A DNA stretch of 64,000 bases. Origin: JBBQYA01 sp031412335 (GTDB taxonomy: Bacteria; Bacteroidota; Bacteroidia; Sphingobacteriales; Sphingobacteriaceae). This document shows positions 9,344 through 18,347 of this stretch, piece after piece. Under the pieces are notes generated by a model. The model worked only from the letters and a program-made list of their open reading frames with translations, was not told the origin of the DNA and ran no database searches. Each line of letters starts with the position of its first letter. The stretch's first letter is position 1. The stretch is taken from contig JANOCT010000016.1 in NCBI GenBank assembly GCA_031412335.1, positions 124,001 through 188,000 on the forward strand. The letters run 5' to 3'. A program made the position numbers and the translations under genes.

Positions 9344-10240
9344 ATGATGTTGATAAAGCGCGTATCTGTTACGCTGATAATACTTTTTGTTTTTACTATT
9401 GCTACTAAAGCACAAAACAAAGTACCGTTTTCAAAAAATGTATATTTATTAGAAGACACTTTAAAAGTGCTGGGCAAACGTCTGGTAAATGGTGAGGATG
9501 AGGTAGAACGGAAAAATGCTAATTATGCTTTTATAAAAAAGTTGGTTGCACTCTTAAAAACTCCCAACTCATTTAATTTTCCTTTTGATTCTGTAAAAAC
9601 GATGAGTATTGTTACTGACCCGGGAAAAAAGTTTAGAATATTTACTTGGCATGTAGCAAATAATGACAAAACCTGCCGATTTTATGGCGCTATTCAGGTT
9701 TATAATATTCAGAAATTAGAACTTTATCCGTTGACGGATCGGAGCGATGATATACTTACACCAGCAGATTCAATATTAAAACCTGAAAAATGGTATGGCG
9801 CTCAATATTATAAAATAATACCTGGTGGCGATAAAACTAAGCCTCATTTTATCCTACTTGGTTGGAAAGGTAATTCGGCGAAAACAACAAAAAAGGTAAT
9901 TGATGTATTTCGTTTTGTAAATGGAAAACCTGTTTTTGGAGCAGATGTTTTTGTGTATAAAACCAAAACTCCGAAGCGAATTATTTTTGAGTTTAATGCT
10001 CAAGTGAATATGTTATTAAGGCATTTACCTGAAAAAAACTGGATTGTATTTGATCATTTAGCATTAAATAATGTGAAAGCAGCTACATCAGTTGCCGAAA
10101 ATTATGGACCAGATTTATCTTACGACGCATTAAAATTTGTTGGAAGCAAATGGACTTTGATGGAAAATATTGATCTCAGAAATGAAAAATCTGCTATGGA
10201 TGCTTTGTTTATTGACCCTAAAGACAAGAATTTAAAATAA
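9344..10240 (+). CDS. Exported protein of unknown function, upstream of DPP IV
   Basis: 298 residues. The first 23 form a signal peptide (Lys/Arg, Leu/Ile core, 'TKA-QNK'). The mature protein is a single mixed domain with no lipobox, T9SS tail or catalytic motif that I recognise; it has aromatic blocks such as 'FRIFTWHVANND' and 'HFILLGWKG'. Similar unnamed exported proteins occur in Bacteroidota. The stop is only 6 bases before the DPP IV start, so the two are very likely cotranscribed and both act in the periplasm. A link to peptide processing is suggested by position only. Confidence 0.75.
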   Translation: MMLIKRVSVTLIILFVFTIATKAQNKVPFSKNVYLLEDTLKVLGKRLVNGEDEVERKNANYAFIKKLVALLKTPNSFNFPFDSVKTMSIVTDPGKKFRIFTWHVANNDKTCRFYGAIQVYNIQKLELYPLTDRSDDILTPADSILKPEKWYGAQYYKIIPGGDKTKPHFILLGWKGNSAKTTKKVIDVFRFVNGKPVFGADVFVYKTKTPKRIIFEFNAQVNMLLRHLPEKNWIVFDHLALNNVKAATSVAENYGPDLSYDALKFVGSKWTLMENIDLRNEKSAMDALFIDPKDKNLK

Positions 10241-10246
10241 TACTTA

Positions 10247-12457
10247 ATGAAAAAACACTCGATTTTATTCTCACTATTTGTTCTGATTGCTCAAATTTCT
10301 TTTTCTCAAATTGAAGCTAAAAAACAAATTACGCTTGAAGATATTTGGAAAAAAGGAACTTTTGCTCAGAAAAGAGAAGCAGGATTTACCTCAATGGAAG
10401 ATGGAAAACATTATTCTTTGCTTTTCGCTGATTCAAAAACTAGTAAAAACTATTTACTTAAATATGAATATTCAACTGGAAAAGTAGTAGATACCTTATT
10501 GAAACCAAATGAACTTTCAATTTTAGAAAATGGAAAAACAAAGTTAATTGCTTTAGATGACTATGAATTTAACGGCACAGATGAACAAAAGATAATTATT
10601 CCTACCGAAGTTTCTTCAATTTATAGACGATCAACAGAAGCAGAGAATTATATTTTCGATCGTAAAACAAAAAAAACTAGCCGACTTTCCTCAAATGGTA
10701 AACAACGAAATGCAAGTTTTTCGCCTGATGGAAAAAAGGTAGCGTTTGTAAGAGACAACAATCTGTTTTTGATTGATTTAGGTTCTGGTTTAGAGACTCA
10801 ATTAACAACAGATGGCAAAAAAAATGAAATAATAAATGGGGTTTGTGATTGGGTTTATGAAGAAGAATTTGGTTTTGCTAAAGCTTTTTTCTGGGCTGGT
10901 GATAGTGAAAGTATTGCTTATTACAAATTCGATGAAAAGGAAGTAAAAGAATTTGAGATGAGTACATATGGAGATTTATATCCAAGTATTGAGCGTTTTA
11001 AGTATCCGAAAGCTGGAGAGAAAAATTCTGTAATTAGCATCCATACCTATAATTTATCATCAAAAAAAACCATAGAAATGGAAATTGGTGCAGAAAAAGA
11101 TCAATACATTCCAAGAATAAAGTGGACCACTGACGCAAGTAAATTATGTATCCTACGAATGAATCGTTTGCAAAATAAACTTGAATATCTGATTGCAGAT
11201 CGAACTTCCGGAAAATCAACAATTTTACTTACTGAAACAGACAAAGCATATATTGACATTACAGATGATTTAACTTTTTTGAAGAATGGAAAAGAGTTTA
11301 TCATCAGTAGCGAAAAAGATGGTTTCAATCATATTTATCTGTATTCGATGGATGGTAAATTGAAAAAACAGTTAACGAAAGGAGCAAAAGAGGTTACGAA
11401 TTTCTATGGAGTTGATGAAAAAAGTGGATTAATTTATTACCAAATGCCAGAAACTTCTCCAATGAATCGGGCTATTTATTCTACTAGCCTTGTTGGAAAA
11501 AAGACTGTTCAATTAACAAAAGAAAAAGGAACCAATGATGCAAAATTTAGTAACGATTTTTCATTTTTCGTAAATAGTTATTCCAATGCAAATACTCCAT
11601 TAACGGTTACATTGAATGATCGTAGCGGGAAAATGGTTCGTGTGTTGGAGGATAATAAAGTACTAAAAGGCCGTTTGCAGGAATATCAAATGCAAACAAA
11701 AGAATTTTTCAGTTTCACCACTTCAGAAAATGTTCAGTTAAATGCTTGGATGATAAAGCCTCAGAATTTTGATGCAACTAAAAAATATCCAGTTTTTATG
11801 TTTTTGTATGGAGGGCCTGGTAGTCAAGAGGTTTTAGATAAATGGGGTGGAGCTAATTTTATTTGGTATGAATATTTAGCTTCAAAAGGATATTTAGTTG
11901 TATGTGTTGATAATCGTGGAACAGGAGGAAGAGGTGCCGATTTTAAGAAATGTACTTATATGAATCTTGGAGGATTGGAAACCATAGACCAAATTGAAGC
12001 TGCCAAATGGCTCGGAAAGCAAACTTATGTAGATGCTTCTCGAATTGGGATTCAAGGTTGGAGTTATGGTGGCTACATGTCATCGCTATGTATTACCAAA
12101 GGTGCAGATGTTTTTAAAATGGCAATAGCTGTTGCTCCGGTTACTAATTGGAAATTTTATGATAGCATTTACACCGAACGTTATTTACGAACTCCGAAAG
12201 AAAATTCAAAAGGGTATGAAGAAAATTCTCCTTTAAATTTCACCAATTTATTAAAAGGAAATTATTTATTAATTCATGGAACATCAGATGATAATGTGCA
12301 TTTCCAAAACTCAGTTGAAATGATTAAAGCAATGATAGGTGCTGATAAGGATTTCGATTCAGAAATTTATCCAAATAAAAATCATGGCATAAGTGGAGGC
12401 AATACAAGGTTTCAATTATATACTAAAATGACAAATTTCGTAATGCAAAATTTGTAA
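10247..12457 (+). CDS. Dipeptidyl peptidase IV (S9B prolyl oligopeptidase family)
   Basis: 736 residues with a signal peptide (1-20, 'ISFS-QIE'). Residues about 40-480 form the beta-propeller domain, with the S9B double-Glu motif 'DWVYEEEFGF' that binds the substrate amino end. Residues about 490-736 are the alpha/beta hydrolase domain with Ser606 ('GWSYGGY'), Asp681 ('SDDNVHF') and His713 ('NHGI') as the catalytic triad. It removes X-Pro or X-Ala dipeptides from peptides in the periplasm. The peptide transporters at 18348 and 19957 on the same strand could import its products. No obvious intrinsic terminator follows in the 119 bases before the next gene. Confidence 0.93.
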   Translation: MKKHSILFSLFVLIAQISFSQIEAKKQITLEDIWKKGTFAQKREAGFTSMEDGKHYSLLFADSKTSKNYLLKYEYSTGKVVDTLLKPNELSILENGKTKLIALDDYEFNGTDEQKIIIPTEVSSIYRRSTEAENYIFDRKTKKTSRLSSNGKQRNASFSPDGKKVAFVRDNNLFLIDLGSGLETQLTTDGKKNEIINGVCDWVYEEEFGFAKAFFWAGDSESIAYYKFDEKEVKEFEMSTYGDLYPSIERFKYPKAGEKNSVISIHTYNLSSKKTIEMEIGAEKDQYIPRIKWTTDASKLCILRMNRLQNKLEYLIADRTSGKSTILLTETDKAYIDITDDLTFLKNGKEFIISSEKDGFNHIYLYSMDGKLKKQLTKGAKEVTNFYGVDEKSGLIYYQMPETSPMNRAIYSTSLVGKKTVQLTKEKGTNDAKFSNDFSFFVNSYSNANTPLTVTLNDRSGKMVRVLEDNKVLKGRLQEYQMQTKEFFSFTTSENVQLNAWMIKPQNFDATKKYPVFMFLYGGPGSQEVLDKWGGANFIWYEYLASKGYLVVCVDNRGTGGRGADFKKCTYMNLGGLETIDQIEAAKWLGKQTYVDASRIGIQGWSYGGYMSSLCITKGADVFKMAIAVAPVTNWKFYDSIYTERYLRTPKENSKGYEENSPLNFTNLLKGNYLLIHGTSDDNVHFQNSVEMIKAMIGADKDFDSEIYPNKNHGISGGNTRFQLYTKMTNFVMQNL

Positions 12458-12546
12458 TAAGAATGTGTACAAAGCTGTAAAAAAAATATTTACATCTTTT
12501 AGTCGAAAAATTTAAGTTTCAAATCTGAACAAAAAAGAAATAATGC

Positions 12547-12574
12547 CGTAAGAATAAGCCAAATTGGTCTTACG
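12547..12574. promoter_or_regulatory. Palindrome directly before the TTG start of the hybrid kinase
   Basis: CGTAAGA at 12547-12553 and its exact complement TCTTACG at 12568-12574 flank an inner CCAA-A-TTGG (12559-12567). The pair TAAG (12555-12558) and CTTA (12569-12572) also frames the centre. The site ends 2 bases before the TTG at 12577. As DNA it could be an operator; as RNA a hairpin could hide the start codon. Confidence 0.4.
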
Positions 12575-12576
12575 CA

Positions 12577-15500
12577 TTGAAAAATACTTTTGAATTATTT
12601 TTAGATCCTCTGCAAAGTGGTAAATATCTTCACACTAAAAGAATAGTTGTTTGGAGATTAATGTTAATTACTGGAATACTATGTTATCCTTTTTTCGGCT
12701 TTATTCAAATAGCTTTAGGGAACGATACATTTGAAAATCAAATAATTACCTTATTAATTGCATCTTTTGGGTTTTTATTATACGTAAGTTCTTTTTTTTC
12801 TAAATTTTTTCGAAACAATATTATAACGTTGGTGCATATTTTATTTTATGCAATTACCATACACACTCTACAAATTTCTTATCAATACGATTTTAAATTA
12901 GTACACTTTTTCCCTTATTTAACCATGGTTACCATGGTGAGTATGAGCCATATAAACTCAAAACTTTTAAGTATTTTTTTAATAATTAGTTTTTGTTTAA
13001 CCACTTTACTGATACTATTATCAAATTCAGAAGTAGCTAAATTAAGTTTAATAACCCTTCAACTAATTGCGAGTTCTGTAATTTATATCGTCATGATTTC
13101 TAAGTTTAGTGTTGAAGAAGAACTCATACTTCGAGAAAATTTCATGAAATCAATTTTTGATGAATCACCTGATTCTATTTTTTTGGTAGATGTAAAAAAT
13201 GATGCAATTGAAAGTTATAATCAACGATCGATAGAAGTTTTTGGTTTAATGGACAGCAACCAAATGATCGGCAAACAAGTGAGTTCATTAAATAAAATAC
13301 CTTTTAACGAAGCTGATCAACAAGAAATCAAAACTATTATTGCCAAAAGTGGAAGCTTTTCCAGAGAAATAATATTTGTAACTAGAAAAGGAACAGAATT
13401 TTGGGGCGAATTATCATTAATAGAAACTAAACTAAAGCAGAAAGATTATTACATCGTTCGAATTTCTGATATATCAGAACGAAAAAAAGCAGAGGAGCAA
13501 ATCAAGCTTTTGGAAAGTGTAGTTATCACATCAAATGATGCCGTAGTTATTACTAATTCAATAGATGATACTCACGTTTGGCCGAGAATTATTTATGTAA
13601 ACGAATCATTTACTAAAATAACAGGCTATTCATCTTCTGAAATGATAGGCGAATCACCTATTAAACTTATTGGGCCCTTAACCAATCAAGATGATTTAAT
13701 AAAACTTCGAAAAGGAATCATGGAAGGGGTTGAAGCCTCCATTGAAATTCTGAATTATCGTAAGGATGGAAGTGCATTTTGGGTTGATTTGCAAATGAAA
13801 GCACTTACCAATGCTGAAGGAAAAAAACCCCATATCATTTCTATTTTCAGAGATATTTCCGAACGTAAAGCTTTTGAGTTTTTGATTAAAAATCAAGAAG
13901 AAATGTTTGAAGCTGCAAGTCTGGCTACCAGTAAATTGCTAACTATACAGAATTTTGACAATGCAGTAGAAGATGCTTTGCAAATAATTGGTGAAACTGC
14001 AAATGCCGATCGAACTTTTGTTTATCAAATAAAGTTTGATTCAGACAATCGTCAATCTTTTATGGAAACCCGATATGAATGGTTGAATAAAGGTATCTCA
14101 AGCAAAGGATTTGCACATCAAGATTATAGTATTTATTTCAAACAAGTTGGTTTGCAAACATGGGAAAAGGGTTTGTATGAAAATAAAATTATTAAAGGAA
14201 TCAGAAGTGAGCTTTCTAAATCGGAGGTAATATATATGGACAAACACCATATTTTATCATTCCTGAAAGTCCCTATTTTTATTAATGAAATTTTGTGGGG
14301 TTTTATTGGTTTAAATGATTGTAAATCTGAAAGAATTTGGAGCGTAACTGACGAAAATGTAATGCAAACCATTGCAAATTCGCTGGGTGGAGCCATATCT
14401 AGAAATAATGTTCGGCAGCAATTAATAGAAGCTAAGAATCTGGCCGAAGAAGCTTTTAAAGCAAAATCGGAGTTTTTAGCAACTATGAGTCACGAAATAA
14501 GAACGCCAATGAATGCCGTAATAGGTATGACAGGCTTACTTTGCGAAACCGATTTGACTGAAGAACAAGAAGATTATGTAAAAACAGTACGCACTAGCGG
14601 CGAAAATTTATTATCCGTAATTAACAATGTCCTTGATTTCTCTAAAATAGAATCGGGAAAAATGGAACTGGAAAATAGAACATTAGTAACACAAAATTTA
14701 TTAAAAGATACTTTTGATATTTTTGTTCAAGAAGCCATCGCAAAGGAAATATTATTGAATTTCGTAATACATGAAAATGTTCCTAAAACAATTATTGGAG
14801 ATTCAGTACGTATAAAGCAAATTTTAATAAACTTAGTTGGCAACGCGTTGAAGTTTACGCCAAGTGGCGAAATCGCAATTCATTTAAAAACAGTAGGCAA
14901 TACCAATTCTTCAAGCTTACTTCAGTTTTCAGTTATTGATTCTGGAGTTGGTATTCCACCTGATAAAATTCCAATCTTATTTCAATCATTTTCTCAAGTT
15001 CATACTTCTACAACTAGGCAATATGGAGGAAGTGGTTTAGGACTTTCCATTTGCAATAAGTTGGTAAAACTTATGGGTGGAAAAATATGGGTGGAAAGTG
15101 AAAAAAATGTAGGTTCTAAATTTCATTTTATCATAGAAACAAAAAATGCAGAGGATGAAGTTCAAGAAAATAGTTATAAAATCACAACATCCACTGTTGC
15201 AAACAATGATTTGAAATTAGATAAAACATTAGCTGATCGTTGTCCAGTACGAATTTTGATAGCAGAAGATAATTTGATTAATCAAAAAGTTGCCATGCGA
15301 ATACTTGAAAAAATGGGATACTCGCCAGACTGTGTGAATAATGGATACGAAGCAGTGGAGGCAATCAGAAAAACAGCATATGATTTAATTTTGATGGACA
15401 TACAAATGCCAGAATTAAATGGGTTGGAAGCCACAAAAATGATTGTTTCAGATGAACACATTCTGAATAAGCCAATAATTGTAGCTATGACTGCTAATGC

Positions 15501-15651
15501 TTTGGATGGCGATCGTGAAATTTGTCTAAGCTCAGGAATGAATGATTATCTTAGTAAGCCTATCAGAATTGATGATTTACAGAATGTAATCTTGAAGTGG
15601 ATGAGTAAATCAAGAACCAGCAATCCAATTTTAAATATAATTTATTCGTAA
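12577..15651 (+). CDS. Hybrid sensor histidine kinase (7TM-like, PAS-PAS-GAF-HisKA-HATPase-REC)
   Basis: 1024 residues. The N-terminal about 20-185 is a membrane domain with six or so hydrophobic segments. PAS domains follow at about 190-305 and 310-440, both ending in 'DISERK'. Then come a GAF domain (about 445-610), HisKA with phospho-acceptor His639 ('MSHEIRTPMN'), HATPase_c with N box 'NLVGNALKF' and G boxes 'DSGVGIP' and 'GGSGLGLSI', and a receiver with Asp941 ('LMDIQMPELNG'). There is no HPt domain, so an external phosphotransfer partner is likely. The start must be TTG at 12577: an in-frame TAA sits at 12541, no ATG lies between, and the next ATG (12661) would cut into the first membrane segment. 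Signal sensed is unknown. Confidence 0.88.
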   Translation: MKNTFELFLDPLQSGKYLHTKRIVVWRLMLITGILCYPFFGFIQIALGNDTFENQIITLLIASFGFLLYVSSFFSKFFRNNIITLVHILFYAITIHTLQISYQYDFKLVHFFPYLTMVTMVSMSHINSKLLSIFLIISFCLTTLLILLSNSEVAKLSLITLQLIASSVIYIVMISKFSVEEELILRENFMKSIFDESPDSIFLVDVKNDAIESYNQRSIEVFGLMDSNQMIGKQVSSLNKIPFNEADQQEIKTIIAKSGSFSREIIFVTRKGTEFWGELSLIETKLKQKDYYIVRISDISERKKAEEQIKLLESVVITSNDAVVITNSIDDTHVWPRIIYVNESFTKITGYSSSEMIGESPIKLIGPLTNQDDLIKLRKGIMEGVEASIEILNYRKDGSAFWVDLQMKALTNAEGKKPHIISIFRDISERKAFEFLIKNQEEMFEAASLATSKLLTIQNFDNAVEDALQIIGETANADRTFVYQIKFDSDNRQSFMETRYEWLNKGISSKGFAHQDYSIYFKQVGLQTWEKGLYENKIIKGIRSELSKSEVIYMDKHHILSFLKVPIFINEILWGFIGLNDCKSERIWSVTDENVMQTIANSLGGAISRNNVRQQLIEAKNLAEEAFKAKSEFLATMSHEIRTPMNAVIGMTGLLCETDLTEEQEDYVKTVRTSGENLLSVINNVLDFSKIESGKMELENRTLVTQNLLKDTFDIFVQEAIAKEILLNFVIHENVPKTIIGDSVRIKQILINLVGNALKFTPSGEIAIHLKTVGNTNSSSLLQFSVIDSGVGIPPDKIPILFQSFSQVHTSTTRQYGGSGLGLSICNKLVKLMGGKIWVESEKNVGSKFHFIIETKNAEDEVQENSYKITTSTVANNDLKLDKTLADRCPVRILIAEDNLINQKVAMRILEKMGYSPDCVNNGYEAVEAIRKTAYDLILMDIQMPELNGLEATKMIVSDEHILNKPIIVAMTANALDGDREICLSSGMNDYLSKPIRIDDLQNVILKWMSKSRTSNPILNIIYS

Positions 15652-15820
15652 AAAATATAAATCTAAATGATTGTAAAGTGATTTGCAGTAGAAAAAAAGT
15701 ATTTTGGTAAAGTTTTTGGTAGCAATTTTTTAACTTAAAATTATACTTCTACATTTTAATCTTATAGAAAAAATTTAAAAGTAATTTAAACATAATAATC
15801 AAACCTTGTAAAATAGTAAA

Positions 15821-18064
15821 TTGAAGATCCAGGTTAAATTAGTTATTCTAGTTCTCATCATCATTGTGATTTTTACCGCAGGAATGTTTTCGTTAAGATA
15901 TAGCGAAGAACAGCGGTCTAAAACCATTTTTGCTGAGCGATACAAAGAAAAAGTTGCCCATTTCGACAAAATAGTTGAGTTGAAAGGATTGGTGATAAAA
16001 AGCTTTGTTTACGACAATTCTTATTGGGACGATTTAGTTAAATTTATCAACAAACCAGATCCCGAATGGGCTTATAATAATCTTGAAAGCACATTAATTA
16101 ATCTTTCACTAAATGTATGTTGGGTTTATGATAAGGACTTTAATCTGGTTTACAATGTTAGCAATGTAAAAGCGCAGGAAAGTTTAAAAGCACTTCCTTT
16201 TTCTAAATCAGATTTTAAAGAATTATTCAAATACTCTTCCTTCAAACATTTCTATTTAAATACGTCAGAAGGATTAATTGAAATTCGCACAGCACCAATT
16301 CAATCAAGTTCTGATTTTGAACGAACTTCTGAACCTAAAGGATATTTAATAGCTGGTAAAATATTAAGTTCCGACTATTTAAATGAGATTTCTGCACTTT
16401 CTGGTGATGCAGTTTCTATTGTTGATCTCGATAGATCAACTCCTTTAATGTCGAAAAAGGAAATAAAAAACGGCAAAATTGTATTCGAGAAAAAGTTGTA
16501 CAATGCCAAAAATTATCCGATTGTACGATTAAGATCAGAAAGTATATCGCCTGTAATTGCGATGGTGCACACTACTGGAAGCCGTGCTTTTTATTTGCTA
16601 ACAGTATTTTCACTCCTTTCCATGAGTCTGGTTATTTTCATCATGTTGAAATGGGTAAATACTCCGCTAAGTTTAATTTCAAAAAGTTTAAACGAAAATA
16701 ACCCTGAACCAATAAAAGGTTTACTCAAATCCAGCACAGAGTTTGGGAACATTGCGCAATTAATTACCAATTTCTTTTACCAGAAAAAAGAATTGCTGAA
16801 AGAAATTGAAATTCGTAAACAACGGGAAAAAGAAATTTTGGAAGCTAAAGAAATGGCGATTGCTGCGATGAATTCAAAATCCCAGTTTTTATCAACCATG
16901 AGTCACGAAATAAGAACACCGATGAATGGAGTTCTTGGAATGGCAGATTTATTAACCTACACACAGCTTACTCAGGAACAGAAAGGATATCTGGAAATAA
17001 TACAGATGAGTGGAAAAAGTTTATTAACCATCATCAATGATATTCTTGATTTTTCTAAAATAGAAAGTGGCAAAATAGCATTCGAAAATAAACCGATCAA
17101 TTTTAAAAAGTTTATCAGAAAAACCATTGAACTGTCTCAAGTAATTGATTTTGAAAAAAATCTAAAAATAAGTCATGATATTGATGATGAAATCCCGGAA
17201 TACATTTTAAGTGATAGCACCAGACTACAACAAATTTTACTTAATCTGGTTAATAATGCCATTAAATTTACACCAGAAGGCGAAATAAATATCAAAGTCG
17301 AATTATTATCACAAATAAATGATGACCTGGAATTGAAATTTGCAGTAAAAGATACTGGAATTGGAATTCCAGCAAATAAACTAAATCGGCTTTTCAAATC
17401 ATTCTCTCAAGTTGATTCTTCACATTCTCGTAAATATGGAGGTACTGGTTTAGGTTTAGTTATTTCTGCCAAATTATTGGAATTAATGAATGGTCAGATT
17501 TGGGTTGAGAGCAAAGTGAATGTTGGTACCACGTTTTTCTTTACCATAAAAACTCAAGCACAAAAGTTTCATATTAATGATAATGCGAGCCGTGAAAAAC
17601 TAGAACGCAAAATTGCATTTAACGGACAAACTGATAGAGCAAATAGTGCAGCAGGTAGGAAAGTCTCCATTATGGTGGCAGAAGATAATCCAGTAAACTT
17701 AAAACTCTTTGTTTTCATCCTAACCAAGCTTGGTTACAATACTGATATTGCAGAAAACGGGGAAGATGTTTTGAAACTTCTATCCTTAAAAAAGTATGAC
17801 ATTATTTTTATGGATGTTCAAATGCCTATAATGGATGGAATTGAAACTACCGAAAAAATAATCGAATTATATGGCGATAATGTTAGACCAATAATAATAG
17901 CATTAACGGCAAATGCCATGGTAGAAGATCGCGAAAAATGTATGAAAGCAGGAATGGACGACTATATCAGCAAACCGATTAAAATTGATGATATAGAAAC
18001 GGCATTGAATAAATGGACTGTAAATGAGCCTCCTTCAGTAGATTTACAAGAAAGCCAATCCTAA
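15821..18064 (+). CDS. CHASE4-type hybrid sensor histidine kinase
   Basis: 747 residues. A membrane segment (about 5-25) is followed by an extracytoplasmic CHASE4-like sensor (about 40-245, with 'YDNSYWDDLVKF' and 'WVYDKDFNLVY'). A second membrane segment (about 252-275) and a linker helix follow. Then come HisKA with His362 ('MSHEIRTPMNG'), HATPase_c ('NLVNNAIKF', 'DTGIGIP', 'GGTGLGLVI') and a receiver with Asp665 ('FMDVQMPIMDG'). Like its neighbour it starts at TTG: an in-frame TAA is at 15809 and the TTG at 15821 directly precedes the basic residues and first membrane helix. It shares the kinase core arrangement with the gene 169 bases upstream. The ligand is unknown. Confidence 0.88.
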   Translation: MKIQVKLVILVLIIIVIFTAGMFSLRYSEEQRSKTIFAERYKEKVAHFDKIVELKGLVIKSFVYDNSYWDDLVKFINKPDPEWAYNNLESTLINLSLNVCWVYDKDFNLVYNVSNVKAQESLKALPFSKSDFKELFKYSSFKHFYLNTSEGLIEIRTAPIQSSSDFERTSEPKGYLIAGKILSSDYLNEISALSGDAVSIVDLDRSTPLMSKKEIKNGKIVFEKKLYNAKNYPIVRLRSESISPVIAMVHTTGSRAFYLLTVFSLLSMSLVIFIMLKWVNTPLSLISKSLNENNPEPIKGLLKSSTEFGNIAQLITNFFYQKKELLKEIEIRKQREKEILEAKEMAIAAMNSKSQFLSTMSHEIRTPMNGVLGMADLLTYTQLTQEQKGYLEIIQMSGKSLLTIINDILDFSKIESGKIAFENKPINFKKFIRKTIELSQVIDFEKNLKISHDIDDEIPEYILSDSTRLQQILLNLVNNAIKFTPEGEINIKVELLSQINDDLELKFAVKDTGIGIPANKLNRLFKSFSQVDSSHSRKYGGTGLGLVISAKLLELMNGQIWVESKVNVGTTFFFTIKTQAQKFHINDNASREKLERKIAFNGQTDRANSAAGRKVSIMVAEDNPVNLKLFVFILTKLGYNTDIAENGEDVLKLLSLKKYDIIFMDVQMPIMDGIETTEKIIELYGDNVRPIIIALTANAMVEDREKCMKAGMDDYISKPIKIDDIETALNKWTVNEPPSVDLQESQS

Positions 18065-18132
18065 ATCAAAAATGAATAATCATTTCACCCGATCGGGTTA
18101 TTGAAGTTTTAAAAATACGTTTTAGTAATAGC

Positions 18133-18154
18133 AATACCAGTTTTAATTGGTATT
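18133..18154. other. Inverted repeat downstream of the second hybrid kinase
   Basis: AATACCA at 18133-18139 pairs with TGGTATT at 18148-18154 around 8 bases. A 12-base perfect palindrome ACCCGATCGGGT also lies at 18087-18098. Neither is followed directly by a T-run. They fall in the 283-base gap between the kinase and the POT transporter, which otherwise shows nothing recognisable. Confidence 0.3.
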
Positions 18155-18347
18155 TGAAATAATTAAAAATATTCCTTTTTTCTGATTTCAGGATTTACAA
18201 TGTTCATTTTGTAATATCCAAATCAATTAATCTGTCTTTCTAACTTTCGATTTTTTTTGCAAACCCATAAATGTTTGTATCATTGTGATTGCAGCATATT
18301 AAATGTTGTACAATTACATTTACAAAAAATCCAATTTAGCAATTCAG

